Shown here: positions 31,601 through 40,250 of the stretch, in pieces | Position numbering within the stretch: the stretch's first letter is position 1 | How the letters are laid out: every line of letters begins with the position of its first letter | NCBI GenBank assembly: GCA_019155205.2 | Contig: JAHNZQ020000181.1 | Span: forward strand, 499,008-563,007 | Length of the DNA: 64,000 bases | Direction of reading: 5' to 3' | Source of the DNA: Gracilaria vermiculophylla | Taxonomy: Eukaryota; Rhodophyta; Florideophyceae; Gracilariales; Gracilariaceae | Notes under the pieces: model-generated | Database searches by the model: none | Seen by the model: the letters and a program-made list of their open reading frames with translations, nothing else | Told to the model about the DNA's origin: nothing | Translations under genes and position numbers: made by a program

Positions 31601-31975
31601 TGGGTGTTCAAGTCCATCTACCAGGGCACGATGATCATGGTGTTCTCGGTGTACGTGCTGTGGGACGACGAGTACTTTACGACGCTGCACCTGAGCGCGA
31701 TTTCGTTCACGTCGCTGATTCTGACGGAGCTGCTCATGGTGGCGTTCGAGGTGCACCGGTGGCACTGGATGATGGTGGCGGCGGAGATGTGCAGCGTGGG
31801 GTTCTACGCGGCGGCGATTGTGGTGCTGCAGGACACGTTTGACCAGTCGCTGATGTTCAAGTGGGGGTTTGGCGGGCGCGTGGTGGCGGTGACGGTGGTG
31901 TCGTGCGTGCCGGTGACGGTGGGCAAGTGGCTCAAGCGGCGGTTTGCGCCGGCGCCGTACGCCAAACTGGCGTGA
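28637..31975 (+). CDS. NEO1: P4-ATPase phospholipid flippase, Neo1/ATP9 class
   Basis: 1112 residues. Order: TM1-2 with FRMFYNLFFLLVACSQFIP, the actuator motif DGET (in QLDGETDWKLR), TM3-4 with the P4 motif PISM in IIPISMRVNLDMAK, the phosphorylation motif DKTGTLT (Asp442), the nucleotide-binding domain (EFPFTSEAKRMGV, YVKGADTVM), the hinge GDGGNDVGMIQ, and C-terminal TM helices. SMRVNLDMAKIAY and the short length place it with the Neo1/ATP9 class, which flips phospholipids at Golgi and endosomes without a Cdc50 partner in yeast (family knowledge). The first 45 residues are Pro-rich. It is divergent from VPS33, which acts in the same endomembrane system. GC at third positions is extreme. Confidence 0.93.
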   Translation: MQQDELPLFTPPPPAPPSSSLIFRALHRLRPAWARRYLRLTASPPDPPTLAPRIVPLGTCSVAHGTVRAARWRRSAAVLPVPHTQPHNAVCNRKYTLLSFIPLVLYHQFRMFYNLFFLLVACSQFIPALRVGFFWTYFGPLIFVLLVSMSKEAFDDISRYQRDKSLNQFPYTLLLRGEATNESNAVRIASQDIRVGDVLLLETNDRVPADCVLLKAIPSEPANHDAHATDAPDPADTLFIRTDQLDGETDWKLRRAVAATQSVPRDEDILFSDCVIEAEAPKQEIYDFVGTFVHPSGAKEPLSLENTLWANTVLASGRAVCVVVYNGDETRAMLNTSSPQSKVGKLDLEVNRTSKMLFMLLFSLSALLTALRGLSGQWMLYFFRYFLLLSAIIPISMRVNLDMAKIAYTTFIENDHGRMPGCTVRNSNLPEELGRIEYLLTDKTGTLTQNEMSFKKLHLGTMLFARDSLEDIYQYARSAFQQDRTLLDVYSSGSVPADNRSVQMTEDAVASNSMGSASGREVTSSRRTQKQVQEALLAISLAHNVTPVEDGNERRLQAASPDEVALVKFAESVGVMLKERSMNRVVLKVPGEFELVYDILAEFPFTSEAKRMGVIVQNQQSKNITLYVKGADTVMGRKVRYNDWLDEECGNLAREGLRTLVFAKRDLSVGEYGAFAEKWQAARTSSLNRKECMAAVQSDVERDMSLLALTGVEDKLQPNVRETLEKLRHAGIRVWMLTGDKVETATCIAISSRLAERSQGIFRVTGVKSRNEASRALSRFRRQAGSDVLVVDGASLQMLLDMFPEEFIEVAAMAPAAVACRCSPTQKATVVELLQRQLDKRVAAIGDGGNDVGMIQQAHAGIGIPGKEGMQASLAADFSITSFCHLTRLLLWHGRNSYRRSARLAQFVIHRGLIISIIQTVYCALFFYAAVSVYSGWILVGYATVFTMFPVFSLILDEDVSQQAADTYPELYRDLQKGRSLNLKTFLVWVFKSIYQGTMIMVFSVYVLWDDEYFTTLHLSAISFTSLILTELLMVAFEVHRWHWMMVAAEMCSVGFYAAAIVVLQDTFDQSLMFKWGFGGRVVAVTVVSCVPVTVGKWLKRRFAPAPYAKLA

Positions 31976-32083
31976 AGAAGGAAGTAGAGGAAGAGATGGC
32001 GGTGAGCGGCGGTGCGGGCGATGGGGGGGCGGGCGTTGTGGGCGGCGATGTGATTGTGATGAGGCAAGGCGTTGTAAAAGAAA

Positions 32084-32108
32084 AGAGAGAGAGAGAGAGA
32101 GAGAGAGA
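32084..32108 (+). repeat. (AG)n microsatellite
   Basis: 25 nt of AG dinucleotides in the 170-bp gap between the convergent stops of NEO1 and SEN2. Confidence 0.9.
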
Positions 32109-32145
32109 CGGCAATGCTGTTTTTGATGATGATGTATGTAAAGTA

Positions 32146-33213
32146 TCAGGGGAGCCAGCGCTGGACGGTGAGCTCGGTGATGGAGACGGCGGCAAAGGTG
32201 CGGGCGATGGAGGCGGCGCAGTCGAGGCCGGGCGGGATGTGGACGCAGGTGATGACGAGTTGCTTGGCGACGTTGTTGAGCAGGCGCAGACGGTTCTGGA
32301 GGGCGGGGCAGGAGGGGGCGAGGGCGGCGGCGGCGGGCGGGCCAAAGTGCAGCAGCACGCAGTAGGGGGCGTGCGTGTGGGCGGCGGCGTGCGCGGGGTA
32401 CAGCAGCCAGTGGGCGCCGTACTTGAGGGCGGAGCGCGGCAGCCAGCCGGCGGCGCGGTAGCGGCAGAAGGCGACGGCGGCCGGGGCGAAGCGCGGGCAG
32501 CGCGCGCACAGCGCGCGCCACGCGGCGGCGGCGGCGGGGTCGAGGTCGAGGTCGGGGTCGGGGTCGGGGTCGGGGTCGCGGTCGGGGTCGGGGTGGGCGG
32601 CGGGGGGCGCGGGGGGGCGCAGGGCGACGGCGCGCGCCACAAAGGCGGCGTGGAAGGCGGCGGCCAGCGACAGCTGCAGGTGCTCGACGTCGGCGCGCGC
32701 GGCGGCGGCGGCGCGCGGCGGCGCCAGCGCCAGCAGCTGGCGCATGGCGCGGCCGCGCCAGTCGGCGTGCGCCGCGTGCGCGCGCGCGTTGAAGGACGGC
32801 GCGGCGCGCGACAAGTTGCCCTTGCCGCTGCGCGCCGCGCGCCACGCCGCGCCCGCGCGCGCGTCCGAGCACACCCACACGCTGCGCGCGCGCAGCTCGC
32901 CGCGCGCCGCGCCGCCGCCGCCGCCCCCCCCGCCGCGCAGCCACAGCGCGCCGAAGGGCGCGCGCGCCGGCAGCGCGCGCGGCACGGACGGCGCGCCGCC
33001 GCCGCCGCCGCCGCCGCCGCGCGCGCGTCGCAGCCGCGCCTCCAGCTGCGGCCGCAGCCCCGTGGCGCGCAGCCGCCGCCGGTGCAGCTCCACGCGCAGC
33101 GCGTGCAGCGGCAGCCGCAGCCGCGCCGCGCCGCCGCCGCCGCCGTCGCCGTCGCCGTCGCCATCGCCGCGCGCCGCACGCCGCCGCCGCTTGCGCGCGC
33201 GCGTCTCCATCGC
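32146..33213 (-). CDS. SEN2: tRNA-splicing endonuclease catalytic subunit SEN2
   Basis: 355 residues if translation starts at METRARKRRRR; an upstream ATG at 33411 would add 66 Arg/Ala-rich residues. The N-terminal half carries the Sen2 block GKGNLSRAAPSF. The C-terminal nuclease domain has YRAAGWLPRSALKYGAHWLLY, HTHAPYCVLLHF and NNVAKQLVITC, giving the triad Tyr272, His281, Lys317, and ends in QRWLP. Sen2 cuts the 5' splice site of pre-tRNA introns (family knowledge). Between the two parts a hexamer repeat (GGGGTC, 32536-32594) encodes an Asp-Pro/Asp-Leu run, a low-complexity insert. Gly/Ala/Arg-rich loops are long. The presence of an intact triad suggests an active enzyme and intron-bearing tRNA genes. 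Confidence 0.83.
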   Translation of the reverse strand, partial: AMETRARKRRRRAARGDGDGDGDGGGGGAARLRLPLHALRVELHRRRLRATGLRPQLEARLRRARGGGGGGGGAPSVPRALPARAPFGALWLRGGGGGGGGAARGELRARSVWVCSDARAGAAWRAARSGKGNLSRAAPSFNARAHAAHADWRGRAMRQLLALAPPRAAAAARADVEHLQLSLAAAFHAAFVARAVALRPPAPPAAHPDPDRDPDPDPDPDLDLDPAAAAAWRALCARCPRFAPAAVAFCRYRAAGWLPRSALKYGAHWLLYPAHAAAHTHAPYCVLLHFGPPAAAALAPSCPALQNRLRLLNNVAKQLVITCVHIPPGLDCAASIARTFAAVSITELTVQRWLP

Positions 33214-33816
33214 CACCGCCGCCACCGCCGCCGCCGCCGCCTCGCGCTCCCCGCCCCTCCATCGCCGCCGCCGCCGCCTCTTGCGCGCGCCACGCCGCTC
33301 CCCCGCCGCCGGCCCCCGCGCCGTGCCGCACCACGTGTGCGTCGTGGCGCACGTCGCCGCTGGCCACGTATGCAGCGTGGTGCGCGCCGTGGCCGGCCAC
33401 GTGTGTGCCATGGCGCGCGCCGTGATGCACCACGTGTGCGGCGTGGCGCGCGCCGTGGCGGACCACGTGTGCGGCGTGGTGCGCGCCTTGGCCGGCCACG
33501 TGGGCGGCGTGGCGCGCGCCGTGGCGCGCGCACTCGAGAGTGGCGCGCGAACGTTCCACCGCGCGCGCGGCGGCTGCTTGGCGGCGGCGCGCGCGCGGGG
33601 CGCAACCGTTCCACCAAAGTATCTCGGGGGGCGCGGCGGCGCGGCGGCGCGGCGGCGCGGCGGCGCGGCGTGGCGGTGATGCGGCGCGCGACTTGCGCCA
33701 GCGCGCGCGCGCGCGCGCGTTTAGGGCAGCGGCGCGCGCCATTTGAGCGGCGCGGCGTGTGCGCGCGCCGCGCCGCCCGCGCCGCCGCGCCCGTCTCCGC
33801 ACGCCGCCGCGCCGCC
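33214..33816. promoter_or_regulatory. Divergent promoter region, SEN2 / ankyrin protein
   Basis: 603 bp, over 75% GC. It contains the 33-bp CACGTG array (33332-33529) and, nearer the ankyrin gene, an 8-bp GGCGGCGC repeat (about 33631-33672). Part may be coding if SEN2 starts at 33411. Confidence 0.45.
33332..33529. promoter_or_regulatory. Array of six 33-bp units, each with a CACGTG (G-box) core
   Basis: CACGTG starts at 33332, 33398, 33431, 33464 and 33497, with a one-base variant CACGTA at 33365: an exact 33-bp step throughout. Between cores the units share GTGGCGCGCGCCGTG-like sequence. CACGTG is the E-box/G-box bound by bHLH and bZIP factors. The period is close to three helical turns and also equals 11 codons, so a coding origin is possible. 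Confidence 0.75.
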
Positions 33817-34168
33817 ATGATGATGTCCATGTCGTCCGCCGATGTGGCGCTGCGCATGGTGGCCGCGTGCAACGCGCTCGACTGGCACGTCGCCGAGGCG
33901 CTGGTGGAGCTGTACGGCGCCGACGCCGCGCACGTGCGCGGCATCGGCGACTTTGACTGCACCCCGCTGCACGCCGCCGCCGCCGCCGGCCAGCTGCCGC
34001 TGCTGCACCAGCTGCTGCGCGCCGGCGCTCAAGTCGACGCCGTCGCCATGCACGTCTTCACCCCGCTGTTCATGGCCGTGCGCAACAGCCGCGTGGCCGC
34101 CGCCGTCGCGCTGCTGCGCGCCGGCGCCGACCCGGACGGCGCCGCCCCCGCCGCCACCTCCGCCGCCT

Positions 34169-34204
<36 letters not shown>

Positions 34205-35664
34205 ACGCCGCCGCCGCGCCGCCGCTGCTGCTCGCCGCCGACGCCGGCTGCGCCCCGCTCGTGGCCGCGCTGCTGCGCGCCGGCGCCTCGCCGGCCACCG
34301 CCGACGCCAGCGGCGACACGGCGCTGCACTTGGCGTGCGCGCACGCGCACCTGGACGTGGTGCGCATGCTGCTGCACGCCGGCGCCGACGGCGGCGCCGT
34401 CAACGCGCTGGGCCTCACGCCGCTGCACGTGGCCGAGCAGGTGGGCGACGCGCAGCAGCTGCAGCTGCTGCTGCAGGCGCCCAGCGCCGCGTCGTCCGCC
34501 GCGCTCGTGCCGGCGTCCGCCGCCGCGTACGCGCTCGACGCCGAGCGCCCCTACCACTACGACTACGACTACGGCTACGGCGCGCCGTCGTCGGCGCGCG
34601 CGCTCGCGCTCGGCGCGCACGCGCTCGCGCCGCTCGCGCCGCTCGCGCTGCCGCCGCGCCTCGCGCCCTACTCGCGCTACTACGCCTCCGCGTACGGCGC
34701 GTACGCGCTCGACCCCTTCTCGCGCCGTGCCATGGACCGCTACGGGCTGGACCGCTGCGCCGCGCCGCACGCGCAGCACCTGGCGCTGCGCGCCGCCGGC
34801 GGCGGCGGCGGCGCGCTGCACCGCTACAACGCGCTGTTTGGGCGCTACGGACTCATGCATTCGCGCGGCATGTCGGCGGCGCGCTACGGCCGCTTGGGCT
34901 TTGGCGGCTATGGCGGCTATGGCGGCTATGGCGGCTATGGCGGCTATGGCGGCTTTGGCGGCGGCTATGGTGGCTATGGTGGCTATGGTGGCTATGGTGG
35001 CTATGGTGGCTATAGCGGCTATGGCGGCTATGGCGGCTATGACGGCTATGACGGCTATGGGGGGTATGGGGGGTATGGGGGCTATGACGACTATGACGGC
35101 TTTGACGGGTATGACGGGTTTGACGGGTACGACGGGTATGACGGCGGCGTTGGCTTTGGGGGCTATGGGGGGTACGGGGGCTATGGGGGGTACGGGGGCT
35201 ATGGGGGGTACGGGGGCTATGGGGGGTATGGCGGCGGCTTTGGGTACGGGGGCTACGGCGGCGACGACGAGGACGACTACTTGATGGACGACGGCGACGA
35301 GTTGCTGAGGGCGGGGTACGGAGGGGGGTACGGAGGGGGGTACCGAGCGGGCGGGCGGCGGCTGACGGCGCGCGAGCGGCAGCGCATGCGCGCGTACGGC
35401 AGCGCGGAGGTGGCGCACATGGTGGGCGCGTTTGTGGGGCGCGCGCTGCCGCGCGGCGAGCGCGCGCGCGTGGCCAACCGCGTGCAGCGCAACGCGCAGC
35501 GCTACCGCGTGAGCGGCTCCACGCTGCTGTCGGCGCGCTACGGCGCGCACACGCTGGCGCGCATGCTGCTCACCGACTCGGCGGGGCGCGCCGACCGCCG
35601 CGAGCTGCGCGCCGCCGCGCGCTTCATCCGCGCCTTTCGCGCCGGCGGCAGCCTGGCCTACTAG
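33817..35664 (+). CDS. Ankyrin-repeat protein with a long Gly-Tyr-rich region
   Basis: 615 residues. About four to five ankyrin repeats occupy residues 15-215 (CTPLHAAAAAGQLPLLHQLLRAGA, DTALHLACAHAHLDVVRMLLHAGAD, LTPLHVAEQVGD), broken by a poly-Ala insert near 111-130. A Tyr/Ala/Leu region follows, then about 120 residues of GGY and DGY/DGF repeats (about 361-481), an acidic patch (DDEDDYLMDDGDE) and a basic, Arg/Ala-rich helical tail (RARVANRVQRNAQRYRVSG). Ankyrin repeats bind proteins; Gly-Tyr repeats occur in structural or phase-separating proteins (general knowledge). No signal peptide or TM helix. The combination is not one I recognise, and the role is unknown. The ATG at 33817 is the first of several (MMMSMSS). 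Confidence 0.8.
34899..35260 (+). repeat. 9-bp coding repeat for Gly-Gly-Tyr / Asp-Gly-Tyr
   Basis: Tandem GGCTATGGC-type units in blocks that differ in wobble bases: GGC TAT GGC first, then GGT GGC TAT, GAC GGC TAT, GGG TAC GGG. Block-wise homogeneity suggests several separate local expansions within the ankyrin gene. Confidence 0.9.
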
Positions 35665-36317
35665 ACGCCGCCTGCGCAACTAAACCACCGCCGTTGTTGC
35701 GTGCGTGCACGCCCAGCCGGCGGCCGCGCTTGACGCGCGCCTGCGGAGCACGCCAACGCGGCGGCGCTTGTGGGTGCTCGCGCAAGCGCAGCGACGCGGC
35801 GCGGCGCGAGCGGCGCCTCGATGGCGCGAGCGGCGGCGGCGGCGGCGGCGGCGGCGCGCCGTGCAGGCGGCGCTCGCCGACTGATGCGGAGGCGCGTCGT
35901 CACGGCTCGCACGCGGCTCACCGTTGCAACTTTGCACGCGCGCGCGAGCGCGCGCCGGCCGCTGCGCGCTGATTGGCGCGCGCGCCAGCGCCAACGCGCC
36001 AACGGCGCGCGCCCAGCTGGCGCCGCCGCTGCGCGCTGATTGGCGCGCGCGCCAGCGCCAACGCGCCAACGGCGCGCGCCCAGGTGGCGCCGCCGGCGCC
36101 GCCGCCCGCCGCAGCCGCCAGCGCGCGTGCGCGCGCACCTCGCCGCGCCGCGCCGCGCCTCGCCGCGCCGCGCCGCGCCTCGCCGCGCGCGCCGCGCGCC
36201 GCGCTCGCGCACCGCCGCCTGCGTCTTGGCGCTGCGCCTCCGCCCCTGCCCCGCCCCCCCCGCCGCGCGCGCCGCGCCCACCGACCGCGCCCGCCACCGC
36301 CGCCCAGCCCCGTCGCC
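35665..36317 (+). promoter_or_regulatory. Promoter region of the plastid one-TM protein gene
   Basis: 653 bp, very GC-rich. It contains the duplicated 67-bp unit with CCAAT boxes (35961-36094) and, nearer the gene, a CGCCGCGCCTCGCCGCG repeat (about 36140-36187). Open frames here are continuations of GC bias and lack features. Confidence 0.45.
35961..36094 (+). promoter_or_regulatory. Tandem duplicate of a 67-bp unit, each with an inverted CCAAT box
   Basis: Unit 1 at 35961-36027 and unit 2 at 36028-36094 differ at about one base. Each holds GCTGATTGGC, the reverse complement of GCCAATCAGC, which is an excellent NF-Y site (ATTGG at 35972-35976 and 36039-36043), about 275-345 bp before the next ATG. 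Confidence 0.8.
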
Positions 36318-36914
36318 ATGGCCGCCCGCGCGCACGTTGCCGCCTTCGCGCCCGCCGCGCCGCTGGCGCACCGCCGCCGCGCCGCGCTCGCGCCGCGCGC
36401 CGTCGCCGCCGCCGCCGTTGGCGCGCGCGCGCCCGCCGGGGCCGCCGTCGCTGCTGCCGCCGCCGCCGCGCGCCGCGTGCGCATGGCCGCCGCCGGCCCG
36501 CCGCCCGCGCAGGACGGCGCGGCCGGCGCCGGCGCCGGCGACGGCGACGACCAAGCGCCGGCCGGCGCGCCGCCGCCGGCAGCCGACGCGCGCGCGCCCA
36601 GCGCGCCCAGCGCGCCCAGCGCGCCCAGCGCGCCCGGCGCGCCCACCTCGGCCGCCGACATCCTGCAGACGCTGCGCGACGAGTCGGCCGCCGACGAGGC
36701 CGCCGCGTCGCCCGACGACCCGCCGCGCTCCATGCTGGGCGTGTACCGCGACGTGGACGGGCGCAGCAACGTGTGGGCCGTCGAGCCCGTGGAGAAGGAG
36801 GACACGCGCCCGCAGATCAGCAAGATCACCCTCGTCGCCGTCGCCGCCGCCTTCATCACCCTCGCGCTGCTGCTGCTGCCGCTGCTGCCGTTCACCAACC
36901 CCGACCAGCTGTGA
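36318..36914 (+). CDS. Small plastid-targeted protein with one C-terminal TM helix
   Basis: 198 residues. The first about 60 residues are Ala/Arg-rich without acids, a plastid transit peptide pattern. An Ala/Pro linker with repeated APS units follows (about 90-115). The conserved-looking part is short: ADILQTLRDESAADE, LGVYRDVDGRSNVWAVEP, then a TM helix at about 170-191 (ITLVAVAAAFITLALLLLPLLPF) and a short tail NPDQL. The RSNVWAVEP box before a TM helix gives the look of a thylakoid or envelope single-pass protein. I do not recognise the family by name. It converges with the PH-domain gene, stops 178 bp apart. Confidence 0.65.
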   Translation: MAARAHVAAFAPAAPLAHRRRAALAPRAVAAAAVGARAPAGAAVAAAAAAARRVRMAAAGPPPAQDGAAGAGAGDGDDQAPAGAPPPAADARAPSAPSAPSAPSAPGAPTSAADILQTLRDESAADEAAASPDDPPRSMLGVYRDVDGRSNVWAVEPVEKEDTRPQISKITLVAVAAAFITLALLLLPLLPFTNPDQL

Positions 36915-37092
36915 CGCGCGCGCGCGCCGCGCTCCCGCTCCACTTTTCTTTTTTAAAAAAACACACACACTTTTGCCAAAATTGTAGTTTGCAACATCTC
37001 AATCATCCACAACAACAACATCAATCGCTCACCTCTCCCTCGCAAGCTCCTCCCCTCCGCCTCCGCGTGCGCACCGTGCGCCCCCCGCCCGC

Positions 37093-38347
37093 TCAGCCGC
37101 GCTTGCGCAGCGCCATGGACCGCCCCTTGGTCGTCGCGTGCGGCAGCCTGCCCGCGTCCTTGCGCGCCGCCTCCTTCAGCTCGCGGATCCAGTTGCGCCG
37201 GATCTCGTCCGTCTCCGCCGCGAAAAAGTACTCCTTCGACGACGTGCGCAGCACAAACATGAACCGCTCCTGCCCCCCGATCTCCAGCTTCTCGCGCACC
37301 GCCTTGCACAGCGAGTTGCCCAGCACCACGATCTGGCTGCGCGTGCTCATCACCCCGCCCCCGCCGTCGTAGCTGAACAGGCAGATCGCCTTGCCGAAGA
37401 ACGCGTGCGACACAATGCTCGCGTACCGCCGCCTCCACCGCTTCCACAGCACCCCCTTGCGCACCCACATGTCGCCCTCGATCTCCTCCACCACCCGCCC
37501 GCCCGCGCTGCCCACCGTGTCCACCGTGGACGGCGCCGCGCGCCCTGCCGCCGCTAGCGCTACCGCCCCAGCCGCCCCCGCCGCGCCCTCCGCCAGCGCG
37601 TTGCCCACCGACTTGCCGCCCTGCGCCATTGCGCCGCGCCGCCGGCTGGGCGACACCGTCACCGCCGACTTGGCGCGCGGCTCGTTGCCGCCGCCGCCGC
37701 CGCCGCCGCTGCCGCTGCCGCCCGCCCCGACCGCCTCCGCCGCCCCGAACCGCCGCGACACCTTGAGGCTGTACCGCTGCATGTCGCACGCCGCCGCGTG
37801 GGACTGCGGCCGCGCCAGCATGTCCTCCGGCGCGTCAAAGTACAGCCGCGCCGGGCTGCCGGACGCGCGCTCGCGCCCCAGCCGCACCGGCGACGGCGTC
37901 GTGCGCGGCGAGCACTCGCCGCGCAGCGCCTCCAGCGCCGCCAGCGCCGCCGGCTGCGGCAGCAGCGGCGACAGCGCCGCCGGCGGCGCCGGCGGCTGCG
38001 GCGGCGGCGTGGCCAGCGGCGCGGCGCCAAACGCGCGCGGCGGCGACGTGGTGGACACGGAGCGGTGCTGGCGGCGCGACGCGCGCGGCGGCGTCACCAT
38101 GGCCGCCACGTTGGGGTTGGCGTTCTCGTCGCCGCCGCGCCCCTGCGCCTCGTACATGGAGCTCATGGTCTGCGTGCGGCCGAGGCGCGCCGCCGACTTG
38201 GCGCGCCGCGACAGCGGCTTGTTCTCCAGCGCCTGCAGCCGCGTGCGCATCTGCTCCAGGTGCGACACGTAGTTGGGCGCCGCCGTGGCGCGCCCGGTCA
38301 CGCGCACGATGCTCACGCGCTCGTTGGCCAGGATGGACGCCGGGATG

Positions 38348-38382
<35 letters not shown>

Positions 38383-39270
38383 TGCCGCGGCTGACGCCGA
38401 CGGCGGCGGCGGTGGCGCCGACTTGGCTTCCGGCGACACGGTGGACGAGGTGCACGGCGTGGTGTCGTGGTGCGCGCTGGGCGCGTGCGCGTGCGTGTGC
38501 AGCGGCGGCAGCGCGCCCAGCGCGGCGCCCGCCTTGGCGCGGTGCAGGCGCATGAGCTCCAGCTTGAGCGCCTGGATGTCGCTCTGCATCAGCTGCAGCG
38601 TCTCCTCCGAGCTGAGCTTGCGGCTGTGGCCCACGGCCGACGGCGACAGGCGCGGAGACAGCGGCGCGGGCGACGCGCGCTGCGGCGACGCCTGCAGCGA
38701 CGACGACGGCGCATGCGGCGGCGGCGGCGGCGGCAGCTCGCGCTCGGTGGGCGCGGCATCGGCGGCACCGACGGCGGCGGCGGCGGCGGCGGCGGCGGCG
38801 CGGCGACTCTCCTCGTGGCGCACGGCGCTCTCGAGGCGCTCGATGCCGTTGGCGAGCTCGAGGGTGTTGTGGCCGCACTCGGGGACGGTGAGGTGCGGGT
38901 TGCGGCGCTCGAGGGTGTTGACAAAGTGCTCACCCTCGGTGGCAAACAGCGAGCGGATGTGGTGCATCTTCATCTTGAACGAGTGCTTGTACGCGTGGTA
39001 CGCGGGGTCGTCGTGCGACTGAAAGTGGTCCAGGCGGTGCTTGAGGTCGCGGGCGGCGAGGATGTGGTGCTGGAAGCGGTGCAGGAAGGCGTCCAGCTGC
39101 GAGTCGAAGGCGGGGGCGGCGAGCGATTGCGATTGCGACTGCGGGTGCGCGGGCGACTTGGGCGGCGGCAGCAGCGACGGCGGGGGGGTGGACAGCGTGG
39201 AGGAGGCCAGCGCCATCTCGTCGGCCCACTGCTTGGGGAAGGCGGGGTCATGCGGCGGGAGGGTGTGCAT
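37093..39270 (-). CDS. PH-domain protein with long disordered and coiled regions
   Basis: 725 residues from the first ATG; longer readings start at GTG. A helical region (about 45-165, FLHRFQHHILAARDLKHRLDHF) may be BAR-like or coiled. Ser/Pro/Ala-rich disordered stretches with poly-Ala and poly-Pro runs follow, broken by short helices (LSSEETLQLMQSDIQALKLELMRL; VSHLEQMRTRLQALENK). The C-terminus is a pleckstrin homology domain (about 596-705, EGDMWVRKGVLWKRWRRRYASIV, FMFVLRTSSKEYFFAAET) with the conserved C-terminal helix Trp (Trp694). PH domains bind phosphoinositides or proteins, so a membrane-recruited adaptor is likely. The exact family is not recognised. Confidence 0.75.
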
Positions 39271-39856
39271 GACGACAGGCGGAGAGGAGGAGCGCGCGGG
39301 CGGAGCGGCACACGACGGGGCGCGAGAGCGCGCGCGGGCGGCGCACGCGCACAAAAGGGGGCGGCGGCGGCGGCGCGCGCGGCGCAGCCGCCGATTCAAA
39401 CGTTCAAACGCGCGGGCGGTTTGAAAAGGGCGGCGCAAAGTTTTGAAAAGTTGGCTCCCACTTTTGAAAAGCGCGCTGCAACTTTGGGCGGCGGCGGCCA
39501 GCAGGGACGGCGCCGCGCGCGCGTTGGCCACGCGCGGCGGCGGCGTGGCGCCGCGCGCGCACTGGCTGTTTCCAAAGGCGGCGGCCGAGCGGTGCTGCAC
39601 CTCGGTGGCGCGCGCTCCGTTTGTTGTGCTCGCGGCCGCTGCCTCTCGCTGTCACCGCCGCTGGCGCTGCGCGACTACACGACGCATCGCGCTTGCATGC
39701 GATGCCGCGCCCCTCTCGCCGCCGTGCGCCGCCGCCGCCGCGCCGCATAAAACAACCGCCGCGCCGCGCGCCGCCTCCCGCCCGCCATCGCAGCTCACCG
39801 CCCCGCCCCGCCCCACGCCCACCTCCACCGCCACCGCCACCCCCCCGCCGCGTCCC
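39271..39856. promoter_or_regulatory. Upstream region of the PH-domain gene
   Basis: 586 bp. Three related TTTGAAAAG words lie at about 39420-39470 within otherwise GC-rich sequence. CCGCATAAAAC at about 39744 on the plus strand is a TATA-like element before the small ORF at 39857. Confidence 0.3.
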
Positions 39857-40058
39857 ATGTCCTGCTCGCCCTTCACCCCCCCCGACCGCCGCCGCACGCA
39901 GCCCTACGCCGCCTCGCCGCCGCCGCCCGACCGCCCCGCCCCATCGCCCCCCCCCCCCGCGTTCAGCCTCTCCACGTCTCGCGCCTCCATGCCGCCCGCC
40001 CTGCTACACGCCGCTCACCGCACCAGCCACCTCATGGCCAGCTCGCGCGCAGCTCCCT

Positions 40059-40098
<40 letters not shown>

Positions 40099-40171
40099 TG
40101 CCTCGAGAAAGCGCAAGCGCAAACACAAACGCCCCTCGCAAAAGTGCGCGTCGCACAGCCGCCCCTTGTAA
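39857..40171 (+). CDS. Possible small Ser/Pro-rich basic protein
   Basis: 104 codons from ATG to TAA. Composition is Pro/Ser-rich with an SPSPSPSPSPSPS run encoded by a GTCGCC hexamer repeat, then a strongly basic KRKRKHKRPSQK segment that could be a nuclear signal. A TATA-like CATAAAAC lies about 110 bp upstream and a double C tract follows the stop. Against it: long open frames are expected by chance in this GC-rich block, and no family is recognised. Confidence 0.3.
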
Positions 40172-40216
40172 CTGGCTCCCCGCCATCTAACCGCGCGCGC
40201 GCGTATCGCACGCGCG

Positions 40217-40250
<34 letters not shown>

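Noticed and set aside
33332..33529. CRISPR-like array
   Set aside because: Units are contiguous 33-bp tandem repeats without unique spacers, and the DNA is eukaryotic nuclear.
30695..33802. Minus-strand open frame of over 1000 codons antisense to NEO1 and into SEN2
   Set aside because: It is opposite a clearly conserved P4-ATPase and consists of Arg/His/Pro/Gln-rich translation expected from GC-biased codons read backwards.
31861..33816. Plus-strand upstream extension of the ankyrin ORF
   Set aside because: It has no ATG-led conserved content, overlaps the NEO1 3' end and the SEN2 gene, and is Gly/Val/Arg/Ala low-complexity. The ankyrin gene has its own good ATG at 33817.
39271..39600. GTG-initiated N-terminal extension of the PH-domain protein
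   Set aside because: Starts at GTG, is Arg/Ala-rich low complexity, and a good ATG exists at 39270.
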